Notes: generated by a model from the letters alone, not told the origin. Shown: positions 46,073-54,610, counted from the stretch's first letter. The stretch: 64,000 nucleotides of DNA from Acetobacter oeni (GCF_011516825.1 NZ_WOTA01000012.1:54334-118333), one strand, 5' to 3'. Made by a program: numbers and translations.

Positions 46073-47050
46073 GTGAGTGAAAGTGGTGCCCGGAGGTATG
46101 ACCGGGTTTCGGTCATTGCGGAAGATATGGCGGGGATGCGGTCGCAGGCCTTCGGGCTGGCGGGGTATCTTTCGCTTCCGGCACGATTCTGCCCGGTGCG
46201 CGCCGGCGGACTGTCGGAACGGATGCCGTTCCCGTTCCGGCCCGATCCTCTGCGGACTGTGGCAGGCGTGAACGGGTCGGAAGAGCATGATCTGTTTCTG
46301 ACCGTCGCCGGAAAAGGCGGTCGGGCGGGGCGCGCGCTGCACCGCCGGGAACAGACAGTGGTCCAGATTCAGAACCCCCGGGTCAACCCGGCGTATTTTG
46401 ATCTCGTAATTGCGAATGATCATGATGAGATCGACGGGCCAAACGTCCTTCTGAGCCGGACGGCGCTGCACGGCATGACGCCCGCGCGGCTGCGGGCGGC
46501 ACGGGCCGCATGGGCGGAACAACTCCGGGTGCCGGGGCGACCATTGCTGGCGGCACTGGTGGGGGGAGCCAACGGGCGTTTCCGGTTCGGACGGACGGAA
46601 GCAGAGGATCTTGCACGACATCTCATTCAGGCGGCGCTCCGGCTGGATGCGAAACTGTTTGTGACAACCTCGCGGCGAACAGGCGAAGATGCGACTTCGA
46701 TACTGCGGGATGCCGTAACGGCCGTCGGGGGACGGATCTGGACCGGCGGAACGGACAATCCTTATGCCGGGCTGATTGCGTGTTCCGATTTTCTTGTGGT
46801 CACGACAGACAGTGTTTCAATGATCTCGGAGGCCGTAGCGGGCCGCGCGCCTGTTTATGTATACCGGCTGCCGGGAAAGTCGCGGCGGATCGGGCTGTTC
46901 CTGAAAACGCTGGAAGCAGCCGGGCGAATCAGGATGTTTGAAGGCGAGCCGGAAGCATGGCCGGTGATGCCGCTGGATGACACGCCGCTCATGGCGCGGG
47001 AAGTGTGCCGGCGACTGGGGATAATGAACTATTTGCGGGAAGACGGGTGA
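46073..47050 (+). CDS. ELM1-family (DUF1022) protein, mitochondrial-fission ELM1-like
   Basis: 325 residues from a GTG start. The core LFLTVAGKGGRAGRALHRRE, QIQNPRVNPAYFDLVIANDHDEIDGPNVLL and GALHGMT-type segment, then TTSRRTGEDATSILRD and DFLVVTTDSVSMISEAVAGRAPVYVYRL are typical of the ELM1 family, which has a GT-B-like fold and occurs next to envelope glycan genes in alphaproteobacteria. Its biochemical function is not established. It follows the hydrolase gene by 54 bp on the same strand. Confidence 0.85.
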   Translation: MSESGARRYDRVSVIAEDMAGMRSQAFGLAGYLSLPARFCPVRAGGLSERMPFPFRPDPLRTVAGVNGSEEHDLFLTVAGKGGRAGRALHRREQTVVQIQNPRVNPAYFDLVIANDHDEIDGPNVLLSRTALHGMTPARLRAARAAWAEQLRVPGRPLLAALVGGANGRFRFGRTEAEDLARHLIQAALRLDAKLFVTTSRRTGEDATSILRDAVTAVGGRIWTGGTDNPYAGLIACSDFLVVTTDSVSMISEAVAGRAPVYVYRLPGKSRRIGLFLKTLEAAGRIRMFEGEPEAWPVMPLDDTPLMAREVCRRLGIMNYLREDG

Positions 47051-47064
47051 AGCGTCTCCCCCGC

Positions 47065-47094
47065 CCCGGCTGTCCGGAACATCTGACAGCCGGG
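47065..47094. terminator. Bidirectional hairpin between ELM1-family gene and yceI
   Basis: CCCGGCTGTC (47065-47074) and GACAGCCGGG (47085-47094) form a perfect 10-bp stem with a 10-nt loop between two convergent genes. ATTAAAG follows on the plus strand. Confidence 0.6.
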
Positions 47095-47148
47095 ATTAAA
47101 GGGGACGCGACTCCTCACTGAATTCAAAACCCTGAACTCCGGGATGCG

Positions 47149-47757
47149 TCAGCTCTGTTTCTCGAAGGCCCCTGCAATGGTCAGGGTGACGTCGTCACCA
47201 ACCATGGGAACGTATTTCGAGATGCCGAATTCACTGCGCCTGATCGTCGCGGTTGCCTGGAAGCCGAGTGTATAGGCCTTATCCATCGGATTGATCCCGG
47301 AACCGATGAAGTGTGCATGCAGGATCACAGGTTTTGTAACGCCATGCAGTGTGAGATTACCCTCAACGTCGGCATCGCCGGACTCTGCGGAGACTACGTT
47401 CGTGGAAACGAACGTAGCGGTCGGATATTTCGACACATCGAACCAGTCGGGGGCTCTGAGTTCGCCGGTCAGCATATCGCTTGTTGTGGAAACACTGTTT
47501 ACAGGGAAGGTGATAGTCAGTCTCGATGCTGCGATATGGGCAGGGTCGAATTTCAGGGTGCCGGTCGCGCCGGAAAACAAGCCGGAATAGTTCGTGAAAC
47601 CGAGATGCAGGACCGAGAAGATGACCTGGGTGTGGCCGGTTTCGACTTTGTAGCTGCCGCCCTGCACATCCTGCGGAAGCGGCGCGGCCTGTGCGCCCGA
47701 AACCAGAACGGTCAAGGCGAAGGCTGCGAAAGCGGTATTTCGGATCGGTGTTTTCAT
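47149..47757 (-). CDS. YceI-family periplasmic protein
   Basis: 202 residues with a signal peptide (MKTPIRNTAFAAFALTVLVS, cleavage after GAQA). YceI proteins are lipocalin-like beta-barrels that bind polyisoprenoids and are induced by base or stress. The segments GGSYKVETGHTQVIFSVLHLGFTNYSGLF, DMLTGELRAPDWFDVSKYPTATF and DADVEGNLTLHGVTKPVILHAHF are typical. The start follows GAAAG; upstream codons in the same frame are unlikely to be used. It lies 38 bp after the dioxygenase gene, so the two probably share a transcript. Confidence 0.92.
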   Translation of the reverse strand: MKTPIRNTAFAAFALTVLVSGAQAAPLPQDVQGGSYKVETGHTQVIFSVLHLGFTNYSGLFSGATGTLKFDPAHIAASRLTITFPVNSVSTTSDMLTGELRAPDWFDVSKYPTATFVSTNVVSAESGDADVEGNLTLHGVTKPVILHAHFIGSGINPMDKAYTLGFQATATIRRSEFGISKYVPMVGDDVTLTIAGAFEKQS

Positions 47758-47795
47758 AAGAAAGACTTTCAGTGCGGGTAAGTACGGTGGGGCTG

Positions 47796-48632
47796 TCATC
47801 CGAAGCGGAAACCGGACAGGACCTTACCCATAACGGCTTCGCTGTAGTCGCGTTGCCCCGCGTCGTTTCCGGCGGCCCCGGCAGCGAACATCAGGGGAAG
47901 CAGATGCTCCTCGCGCGGGTGGCAGGCGCGGGCTCCGGGCGCATTTTCCCAGTCCCGCAAAGCCTGATTTCGTTCGCTGGCAGGCGCCTCGACCGCCGCC
48001 GTCAGCCAGGCGTCGAACGCGCGGGACTGAGCGTCTGAGACGGTGTTCCGGCCCATGAAGTGCCGCAGATTATGGTATGTCATGCCCGTTGCCACAATCA
48101 GGATATTTTTATTCCGGAGCGGCTCAAGAGCGGCGCCGGCGCGCAATTCGGCGGCAGGGTTCAGATCCTGCTGCAGAGACAGTTCAACAACGGGAATAGC
48201 GGCTTTGTCGAACGCCAGCATGAAGGGGATGAAGACGCCGTGATCCAGGCCCCGCTCCGGGTCCAGGGCGCAGGGAATGTCAGCGGCTGTCAGCAGGGCA
48301 CGAACTTCGGTGGCCAGAGCGGGAGAGCCCGGAACGGGATATGTCAGGCGGTAGGTATGCTCCGGAAAGCCGTAATAATCGTAGATCAGGGCAGGATTTT
48401 CACCGGATGTGACAGCCGGGATGACGGTCTCCCAATGACCGGACATGACGAGTATGGCGTCCGGACACGCCGGCAGAGTGGCGGCGATTCCGCGCAGATA
48501 AGCGGCCATACCCTCCCAGGTGCCTGACTGGTCCATAAAGAAACAGGGGCCGCCACCATGTGGAAGGAACAGGACGGGCAGCCTTATACTCTTCTTTCCG
48601 GCCGGATTTCCCGTAACTGGCGGCTGCTCCAT
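47796..48632 (-). CDS. LigB/DODA-type extradiol dioxygenase (YgiD-like)
   Basis: 278 residues. The opening LPVLFLPHGGGPCFFMDQ supplies the first metal-binding His, followed by AILVMSGHWET, YGFPEHTYRLTYPVPGS, the DHGVFIPFMLAF segment, and the C-terminal HPREEHLLPLMFAAGAA. This is the class III ring-cleavage dioxygenase family with Fe or Zn; the E. coli relative YgiD opens the L-DOPA ring. The physiological substrate is unknown. It sits upstream of yceI on the same strand, as a two-gene unit. Confidence 0.9.
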   Translation of the reverse strand: MEQPPVTGNPAGKKSIRLPVLFLPHGGGPCFFMDQSGTWEGMAAYLRGIAATLPACPDAILVMSGHWETVIPAVTSGENPALIYDYYGFPEHTYRLTYPVPGSPALATEVRALLTAADIPCALDPERGLDHGVFIPFMLAFDKAAIPVVELSLQQDLNPAAELRAGAALEPLRNKNILIVATGMTYHNLRHFMGRNTVSDAQSRAFDAWLTAAVEAPASERNQALRDWENAPGARACHPREEHLLPLMFAAGAAGNDAGQRDYSEAVMGKVLSGFRFG

Positions 48633-48737
48633 GAGAGGCCCTTCGTGGTTTCACTGCGCATCACACTGGCATGATGCCGGGCAGACGATAATCCCGTAAC
48701 GAGGAAAATCATAGAACATGCGTCTCTTTGCGAAATG

Positions 48738-48764
48738 CCGGGCAATCCCCTGAGAATTGCCCGG
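48738..48764 (-). terminator. Hairpin after the TonB receptor gene
   Basis: CCGGGCAAT (48738-48746) and ATTGCCCGG (48756-48764) form a 9-bp stem with a 9-nt loop, 17 nt beyond the receptor stop codon. CATTTCGC follows on the minus strand. Confidence 0.6.
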
Positions 48765-48780
48765 TCGCTCACCCCTGGCC

Positions 48781-51099
48781 TTAAAAACGCTGAGAGATAC
48801 CGGTGAGAATGGTCCGTCGCAGCCCGTATTGCGGAGCACCGACACCGATACCGCTGCCGTCGCGCAGTTCGTAGCGTTTGTCGAACAGATTGGTGACGTC
48901 GAGACGCAACTGTGTGCGTTTGAGAAACGACACATGGAGCAGATCGTTGAAACTCTGCACCAGGGCGAGGTTAAATGTTGCGTATTGCGGAACGGAGGCG
49001 CCGTTCGGGGTGGCACCGTCCATGCGCAGGCCGCTGCCATACACCATGGTGGCAGACAGGCGCAGCGGGTGTCCGGTTTTATAAAAAGCGGTATAACTGC
49101 CGCCTGCCGATGCGGTCCAGCGCTGGTCATGATCGAGATGAATCCAGTGCTGTTTGATATAAGCCAGATCCTCGGGATCGAAATTCCACTGAGCAGTGGT
49201 GATGTCCTTACCGATGGCGCGGGACCAGGCGAAGTTTCCATAGACGCTGAACGGACCACGGGAATAATCGGTGGCGAATTCGTAGCCGTTGACCTGGCCG
49301 CGCCGATAGTTGAAGGCGGAGAGAATGATGGGAGACCCGAACTGGCCTTCGTCGATCATGTTCTTTGCAAGTTTGACATATCCGTCGACGGAGGCGTGCC
49401 AGCCGGGCAGAATCTCCTGCGCGAACCCGGCATCGAAGTAATGATCGCGTTCAGCTTTGACCGTGCTGTCTTTGAGCGTCTCCGGAGCACCGGATGTGCC
49501 GGCGAATTTGCTGAGCTGTGTTCCGGCAACCAGTTCGAACGGCGGCGGCGTAAAATAGCGGGAATAACCGATATGAAAAGCACCACCATGCCATGGTTCA
49601 TAGACAACATTCAGTCTGGGACTGACCAGTTTCGAATGGGTGTACTCATCGACACCATCGAACCGCAGTCCGTAATTGACTGTCAGGCCCCTGACCGGTC
49701 GCCATTCGTCCTGGGCGTAGAGGCCGTACACCCAGCCGGTACGACCGTTGCCGTCATGGATGCTGGCGGTCTGGCCATCGTAAACCGCGTTCCCGCTGGC
49801 ATACGTTCCGGTCTGCAGATAGACGGTTGAATCCGTTTTTGAAACCGTTCGTTCGACATACGTCTGATATCCGAAGCGAACCGTGTGATGGGTATCAACA
49901 TGCCACGCGACATCGCTCTGCGAACCGGATGAAAAAACGGAACGCTGAGCGCGCTGGGCAATACCGTTATAGACGAGGTCGCCGAGCGGGGCAGGCGAAT
50001 AACCGAGCGAGCTGTACCGAACGATGGCGGAACTTTGCAGGCTGAATTTACCCATTTCTTTCTGTAGCGACAGGATTCCGAAATCCGTTATTTCTTTCTG
50101 ACGTTCGTTCAGGCTGGCACTGTTCACGCTGCCATACACCTGCTGTGACAGGGCGCTGTCCAGAAAGGACGGATTGGCGAACTGCCTTTGCTGGCCCGGG
50201 TTGTTCGGAAGCTGATATTCGGCGTTCGAAACACCGGCTGTCAGGCTGATGCGGGTATTTTCATCGGCTGTGTAGCGAAGGTGGCCCAGAAAATGATATT
50301 GATTGCTCAGATCATGTAAGGCATTGAATTTGGACGTCGGGTTTTCGACACCGACCCGGTCATGCACGAAATCAGCCGTGGCGAAATAATCCCATTTTCC
50401 GGCATGTCCTCCATACTGCGCGGAGGGGAAAAAGTAATCGCGGGCACCGCCATAGACGGAGACCTCCCAGCCAGGATCGGCACTGCCGTTCTTTGTATTG
50501 ATATCAATAACAGCCGCCTGAAGGAATCCGTATTCACCGGGCAGAGCCCCGGTTGTCATCGACATGGAATGAGCGAAACGCGTCATCAGCGTCTGACCGA
50601 AAACACTCATGCCTTCCGGGAGCATGACACCGTCGAGACGGAACTGGACTTCGTTGTGATCGCCGCGCACATGGATCTGACCGTAGCTGTCCTGCGCGAC
50701 CCCGGGAGCCTGGAGCAGAACAGAATTCAGAGGCGCATTGTCTCCGCCGGGAATTTTCTCGATATCGCTGCGCGAAAACTGATAGACGGTGGCGCCGGTT
50801 GAAGGCTGTAGAGCCGCACGCTGACGATCGAGATGCGCGTTGACGACGATATGCTCCTCGTTTGACGGAGAATCTTCGATCCCGGCCTGACCGCTCTGGA
50901 ACGAAGACCGGGCGGCTGTTGTCGCGGCATCTTTTTTCTTTGTGCCGGCCAGCTTTTTTTTGTCGGCTGATACGGTGCCGGCTTCCATACCTGTATCGGG
51001 CTCAGCGGTCTGGGTCGTGGCGCGGGCCGGCGCGGCGGAGATCAGTGCAGAGCTGCCGAAAAGAAGAGGCAGAAGCCACAAAGGACGAAACGAAGACAT
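48781..51099 (-). CDS. TonB-dependent outer-membrane receptor, probable zinc-regulated
   Basis: 772 residues. A signal peptide (MSSFRPLWLLPLLFGSSALI, cleavage after PARA) is followed by a Lys/Thr-rich extension of about 60 residues. The plug domain is at about 85-200 (VYQFSRSDIEKIPGGDNAPL, QIHVRGDHNEVQFRLDGVML), then a 22-strand barrel ending in the terminal Phe required for BamA recognition (TGISQRF). It takes up a metal complex or other ligand using TonB energy. A perfect 20-bp Zur-like palindrome overlaps its promoter, which suggests zinc-controlled expression. No His-rich loop stands out. Its relation to the CobW-type proteins of this window is unproven. Confidence 0.92.
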   Translation of the reverse strand: MSSFRPLWLLPLLFGSSALISAAPARATTQTAEPDTGMEAGTVSADKKKLAGTKKKDAATTAARSSFQSGQAGIEDSPSNEEHIVVNAHLDRQRAALQPSTGATVYQFSRSDIEKIPGGDNAPLNSVLLQAPGVAQDSYGQIHVRGDHNEVQFRLDGVMLPEGMSVFGQTLMTRFAHSMSMTTGALPGEYGFLQAAVIDINTKNGSADPGWEVSVYGGARDYFFPSAQYGGHAGKWDYFATADFVHDRVGVENPTSKFNALHDLSNQYHFLGHLRYTADENTRISLTAGVSNAEYQLPNNPGQQRQFANPSFLDSALSQQVYGSVNSASLNERQKEITDFGILSLQKEMGKFSLQSSAIVRYSSLGYSPAPLGDLVYNGIAQRAQRSVFSSGSQSDVAWHVDTHHTVRFGYQTYVERTVSKTDSTVYLQTGTYASGNAVYDGQTASIHDGNGRTGWVYGLYAQDEWRPVRGLTVNYGLRFDGVDEYTHSKLVSPRLNVVYEPWHGGAFHIGYSRYFTPPPFELVAGTQLSKFAGTSGAPETLKDSTVKAERDHYFDAGFAQEILPGWHASVDGYVKLAKNMIDEGQFGSPIILSAFNYRRGQVNGYEFATDYSRGPFSVYGNFAWSRAIGKDITTAQWNFDPEDLAYIKQHWIHLDHDQRWTASAGGSYTAFYKTGHPLRLSATMVYGSGLRMDGATPNGASVPQYATFNLALVQSFNDLLHVSFLKRTQLRLDVTNLFDKRYELRDGSGIGVGAPQYGLRRTILTGISQRF

Positions 51100-51140
51100 A
51101 GAGAGCGGTTCCGATGGTGGGTGGCCCGACCCTTTTATAT

Positions 51141-51160
51141 TGTTATGTTATAACATAACA
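51141..51160. promoter_or_regulatory. Perfect 20-bp palindrome, Zur-box-like operator
   Basis: The sequence TGTTATGTTATAACATAACA equals its own reverse complement. It resembles the TGTTATnnnATAACA-type Zur boxes of proteobacteria. It lies 41-61 bp upstream of the receptor start codon, where the core promoter is expected. Confidence 0.7.
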
Positions 51161-51222
51161 GGTATTTTTTGTCCGAAAGCGAAACAGTGCGGGCGGACAG
51201 TTGCCTGACCCGCGCAATACCG

Positions 51223-51329
51223 ATTCCGCATGATGAACGGACCGGATGCCTCGTGACGCATCGTCCTGCATATCCTGCGGACGCGGCAGATCTTACTGCC
51301 CGCAGTCCGACCCGTTCATCATGCGGAAT
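51223..51329. other. 18-bp inverted repeat enclosing internal hairpins; possible structured RNA
   Basis: ATTCCGCATGATGAACGG (51223-51240) is the exact reverse complement of 51312-51329. The 71-bp interior contains a hairpin built from CGGACGCGGCAG (51278-51289) and CTGCCCGC-A-GTCCG (51296-51309), plus a small GACG/CGTC loop. The result is a multi-branched fold of about 107 nt. It could be a small RNA, a terminator structure, or a remnant of a mobile element with terminal inverted repeats. Confidence 0.55.
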
Positions 51330-51469
51330 TTTCCGTCACCGGCGGACAGAGACAAAAACCGGGTGGCACGTCTGTTTATGGCAGACGTGCACACCGACTG
51401 TTTACGAAATCCCGAGACCCGGCAGGCACCCCTTGGGGAACCAGGATTACCCGCCCGGAATGAATGAAA

Positions 51470-51511
51470 AACCGGACCGGCAGAACCGGACCGGCAGAAC
51501 CGGACCGGCGC
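51470..51511. repeat. Three tandem 14-bp repeats
   Basis: AACCGGACCGGCAG occurs twice in a row, followed by a third unit differing in its last two bases, just downstream of the peroxidase stop codon. Confidence 0.75.
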
Positions 51512-51518
51512 AGGTAAT

Positions 51519-52949
51519 TTACTCGGCAGACGCGTCGAGTTTATCGATCGGCGTGCCTTTGTATTTTCCGGTCAGAGTTTTCAGAAACGCCGTAATATCG
51601 TTCACGTCCTGATCGGAGATATTCGCATCCGGCGTCTGATATTTTGCCATGTCGCGCACGGCCTGCTCCAGAGTTTTCACGCTGCCGTCATGAAACCAGG
51701 GGCCGGTCAGAGCGACATTGCGGAGCGTCGGGATCAGGAAGCGGGAACGATCCAGCGGGTCATGCGTGATGACTTCGCGGCCGTCATCGGCATCAGTGAA
51801 CCTGCCGCCACGTGCAGCGAAATAGTTACCTTCCAGCCCCATGACCTCCATACCGCCACCGCCCATATCCGCGCCGTTATGGCAGCCGGAGCAGCCAATG
51901 GCCTTGAAGCGATCGTAGCCACGTCTTTCCTGATCGTTCAGCGCTGTCTTATCGCCTTTGAGATAAAGATCGAAACGACTGTCCGGCGTAATCAGGGTTT
52001 TTTCATATTCGGCAATCGCGTCGGTAATCGTGTTCTGGCCGACGGGCTGACCGGGATATACTTTTTCGAATGCGGCTGTGTATTCGGGGTCCGACGTCAG
52101 CTTCGCCGCAACGTCGTTCCAGTCATGCGCGCCCATTTCGACCGGGTTCATGACAGGACCGGCAGCCTGATCGGCAAGCGTTTTCGCGCGACCGTTCCAG
52201 AACTGCACAATGTTATAGACAGAATTGTAAACAGTCGGGACGTTGATCGGTCCTTTCTGACCGTGAATCCCGGTGGCGGTTGTCAGATTGTCCACGCCGC
52301 CCTTGTCCAGGCCATGACAGCTGGCGCAGTTCAGTGTGCCGTCTCCGGACAGTTTTTTATCAAAAAACAGTTTCTGACCGAGGGCGACCTTATCGGCATC
52401 GACCGGCCAGCTTTCAGGAATGGGCTGCACCGGCTCGGCCGCGAACCCGGGCGCAACGTCCTTTGCGGCGTAATGTTTGCGGCGCTCGTCATCAACCCAG
52501 TTCAGCACGGTCTGACGCTGGGTTTCGGACAGATGCGCGTGCCAGTGCATCAGCAGATAGAGGCCGGGTGGCATCCGGTTCTGGCGGATGACTTCCTCAA
52601 TGCGGGACAGTTCTTCTTCAGTCGGCGCTTCGCCTTTCTGGAAGGCGGCGATGACCGGCTCCAGACGGAAATGGCGCAGACCCTGATCGAGATCGTGCTG
52701 CATGAGCTGCGAGGCAACCGGCAGATGGAAGTAGAACGGAAGATCGGCACCTTTGGTGTGACAATAATCACAGCGGGCCTCGTGGATCACCTCGAATGCG
52801 GCTTTCGCGGCCGCATTGTTCTGTGTGGGAGATTCAGCGGCAAGTTTCGGACCCCCCGCATGATCGAAATGCGTCAGATACGCGACGGTGCCTCCGTACG
52901 CGACCAGCCCCGCACCCACGACGCCCAGAATAATACCCTTCACGCTCAC
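51519..52949 (-). CDS. Triheme cytochrome c peroxidase (YhjA-type quinol peroxidase-like)
   Basis: 476 residues. An N-terminal transmembrane anchor (about 4-26) precedes three CxxCH heme sites: CDYCH (60-64) in an extra N-terminal domain, CASCH (208-212) and CSGCH (353-357) in the classical di-heme CcpA/MauG region. The extra heme domain is the layout of membrane-anchored quinol peroxidases like E. coli YhjA, which reduce hydrogen peroxide with electrons from the quinol pool. NVPTVYNSVYNIVQFWNGRA and IPTLRNVALTGPWFHDGSV are di-heme peroxidase signatures. Short inverted repeats upstream (CAGATT-TGT-AATCTG at 52967-52981) may be an operator. Confidence 0.92.
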   Translation of the reverse strand: MSVKGIILGVVGAGLVAYGGTVAYLTHFDHAGGPKLAAESPTQNNAAAKAAFEVIHEARCDYCHTKGADLPFYFHLPVASQLMQHDLDQGLRHFRLEPVIAAFQKGEAPTEEELSRIEEVIRQNRMPPGLYLLMHWHAHLSETQRQTVLNWVDDERRKHYAAKDVAPGFAAEPVQPIPESWPVDADKVALGQKLFFDKKLSGDGTLNCASCHGLDKGGVDNLTTATGIHGQKGPINVPTVYNSVYNIVQFWNGRAKTLADQAAGPVMNPVEMGAHDWNDVAAKLTSDPEYTAAFEKVYPGQPVGQNTITDAIAEYEKTLITPDSRFDLYLKGDKTALNDQERRGYDRFKAIGCSGCHNGADMGGGGMEVMGLEGNYFAARGGRFTDADDGREVITHDPLDRSRFLIPTLRNVALTGPWFHDGSVKTLEQAVRDMAKYQTPDANISDQDVNDITAFLKTLTGKYKGTPIDKLDASAE

Positions 52950-52966
52950 TCTCCGAAAACAGATGT

Positions 52967-52981
52967 CAGATTTGTAATCTG
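52967..52981. promoter_or_regulatory. Short palindrome upstream of the peroxidase gene
   Basis: CAGATT-TGT-AATCTG, 6-bp arms, 18 bp before the peroxidase start codon. A similar GGATTAATCTG stretch follows at about 52997-53006. A regulator site is plausible but unidentified. Confidence 0.35.
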
Positions 52982-53007
52982 TTCCTGGGCTGATCGGATT
53001 AATCTGT

Positions 53008-53041
53008 CAAAACGATTATTTTCATAAAAATTATCGTTTTG
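53008..53041 (-). terminator. AT-rich hairpin after the DNA methyltransferase gene
   Basis: CAAAACGAT and ATCGTTTTG form 9-bp arms (53008-53016 and 53033-53041). On the minus strand the 3' arm itself ends in TTTTG. It lies 22 nt past the methyltransferase stop codon. Confidence 0.55.
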
Positions 53042-53063
53042 TACGATTGTGAGTGCGGCGGCT

Positions 53064-53936
53064 TCAGGAAACCGCCGCGTCTTTCAGACGGCGACGGGCA
53101 ATCGTTACATAATCCGGATCAATTTCGATGCCGATCCCCCGGGCTCCGGTCCGGTGCGCCGCCAGGAGGGTCGTACCGGTTCCCATAAACGGGTCGAGCA
53201 CGACTGGGTCAGGTCGCCCGTGCAGCCGGATGCAGAGTTCGGGCAACTGAACAGGGAATGTTCCCGGATGATTGAATTTCTGTTCCCGGTCCCGGACGGT
53301 TTCATAAGGCACGAACCAGGTGTCGCCCCTGCAACGCTGATCCTGCGCATGGCCGCGCCGGGCAATGTTGCTTTTGTCCTTGAAGGGAACACCGGCGGCC
53401 AGGCGATTGAGCTGAACATCTCCATGAAGCGTCAGATGAAACAGATGCTCATGGTTGCGGTTGAGATAGCGACCGCTGTTGACCGGCTTGAAATGACCGA
53501 ATGAATCTCCTGGCACGGCAATGGATTTGACCCAGGAAATATGATTCTGCAACGCGAAGAGGGCGCGCAGGCGCACGACCAACTCAAAGGGCAGCCAGGG
53601 TTCGGCAGACGTTCCGGCGATATTGAGAAAGAATGAGCCATCGGGGCGAAGCACCCGACGGACAGCGGCGGCGACCCCGACCATCCAGTCGAGATAGTCA
53701 TCCTCGGCGCGGCGATCCTGATAAGAGCGATAGCCCAGTCCGATGTTATAGGGCGGCGAGGTGACAACCAGGTCAACCGACTCCGGCTTCATCCGTTTCA
53801 GGATGCGGAGACAGTCGCCCTGAATGATTTCCTGCTGTCCGACATGATAGCGTCTGGTGCGCGGGGCACGGGCCTGGACTTCCGGGGCCGCTTTTTCAGT
53901 CTCCGCGAGGTCCGGCACACGGGAGGTGCGCTTCAC
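53064..53936 (-). CDS. Orphan site-specific DNA methyltransferase (beta-class amino-methyltransferase)
   Basis: 290 residues. Motif IV TSPPY (59-63) precedes motif I DPFMGTGTT (248-256), the order of beta-class N6-adenine/N4-cytosine methyltransferases. LNRNHEHLFHLTLHGDVQLNRLA and GVPFKDKSNI are landmarks of a widespread solitary group. There is no restriction endonuclease or specificity gene beside it, and it lacks the C-terminal extension of CcrM. The start is the GTG that overlaps the timA stop by four bases (GTGA), which supports translational coupling; an earlier in-frame GTG at 53963 is possible. Recognition sequence unknown. Confidence 0.88.
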   Translation of the reverse strand: MKRTSRVPDLAETEKAAPEVQARAPRTRRYHVGQQEIIQGDCLRILKRMKPESVDLVVTSPPYNIGLGYRSYQDRRAEDDYLDWMVGVAAAVRRVLRPDGSFFLNIAGTSAEPWLPFELVVRLRALFALQNHISWVKSIAVPGDSFGHFKPVNSGRYLNRNHEHLFHLTLHGDVQLNRLAAGVPFKDKSNIARRGHAQDQRCRGDTWFVPYETVRDREQKFNHPGTFPVQLPELCIRLHGRPDPVVLDPFMGTGTTLLAAHRTGARGIGIEIDPDYVTIARRRLKDAAVS

Positions 53937-54610
53937 GCACTCCGCGCCGCGGCGAGGCGCCACGATGAACCGGAAACACCGAGCAGCCGCTCGAATGTCC
54001 AGAGATCGGAAAATTCCGTGATGGAATCGGTTCCGGTGACAGGTTTGCCATCCTTCCCGAGGGTCAGACTGATCTGATCGGATATGATTTTGGTATCGAT
54101 GGCGGCGGCTGTGCCCGCGGCCCCGTCTTCCATCCTCACATCTTCGATAGCAATGCTGTTGACCGCACGCATTTCGCTTTTCTGAACTTCGCCCGCCGCA
54201 TCCCGCGCGGTAAGGGCCGCGTCAAACGCCGCAAACGCCGTGGGAGTCAGCCGCTCACGGAGAACTGTGCGGTCGCCGGACGCATAGGCGGCCACGACCT
54301 GACGAAAAGCCCCGTCAACACCGGAGAGAAACTGCTGAGGCGTGAAGCCCCGCTCTTTCGTGGCCAGCACGGCCAGCTGCTGCCCGACGCGGGTGCCGGG
54401 TGCCGGAATATCGAATTTAGGCGTGCTGACAGGTTCGGCCCGCCCTTCAATGACAGGACCTTCGGCTTCTCGCGGCGATGAGACCGGCGACGGCATCGGC
54501 TGGAACCCGACTTTCTTTCCGAGCACGCTACGCAGCCGCAGGGCCAGAAAGCCCGCGATCAGAGCAAAGATAACAATATCGACCGGAAACTGGCCGAGGG
54601 AACCGTCCAT
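53933..54610 (-). CDS. TimA/Tim44-domain membrane-associated protein
   Basis: 225 residues. A single N-terminal membrane helix (FPVDIVIFALIAGFLALRLR) followed by RSVLGKKVGF is typical of alphaproteobacterial Tim44 relatives, which have a C-terminal Tim44/NTF2-like domain (about 95-225: FLSGVDGAFRQVVAAYASGDRTVLRERLTP). These proteins are bacterial counterparts of the mitochondrial import motor subunit. The start chosen is the ATG of MDGSLGQFPVDI; a GTG four codons upstream is an alternative. It is close to secB (opposite strand, with a phosphatase gene between), a recurrent association in alphaproteobacteria. Confidence 0.88.
   Translation of the reverse strand: MDGSLGQFPVDIVIFALIAGFLALRLRSVLGKKVGFQPMPSPVSSPREAEGPVIEGRAEPVSTPKFDIPAPGTRVGQQLAVLATKERGFTPQQFLSGVDGAFRQVVAAYASGDRTVLRERLTPTAFAAFDAALTARDAAGEVQKSEMRAVNSIAIEDVRMEDGAAGTAAAIDTKIISDQISLTLGKDGKPVTGTDSITEFSDLWTFERLLGVSGSSWRLAAARSA

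Larger units (their letters stand above)
51100..51518. other. 419-bp intergenic region upstream of the TonB receptor gene
   Basis: No convincing gene. Contains the receptor promoter with a Zur-like palindrome (51141-51160), a long inverted repeat with internal hairpins (51223-51329), and three tandem 14-bp units (51470-51511). Both flanking genes are on the minus strand, so the elements lie between the end of the peroxidase gene and the receptor gene. Confidence 0.7.
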
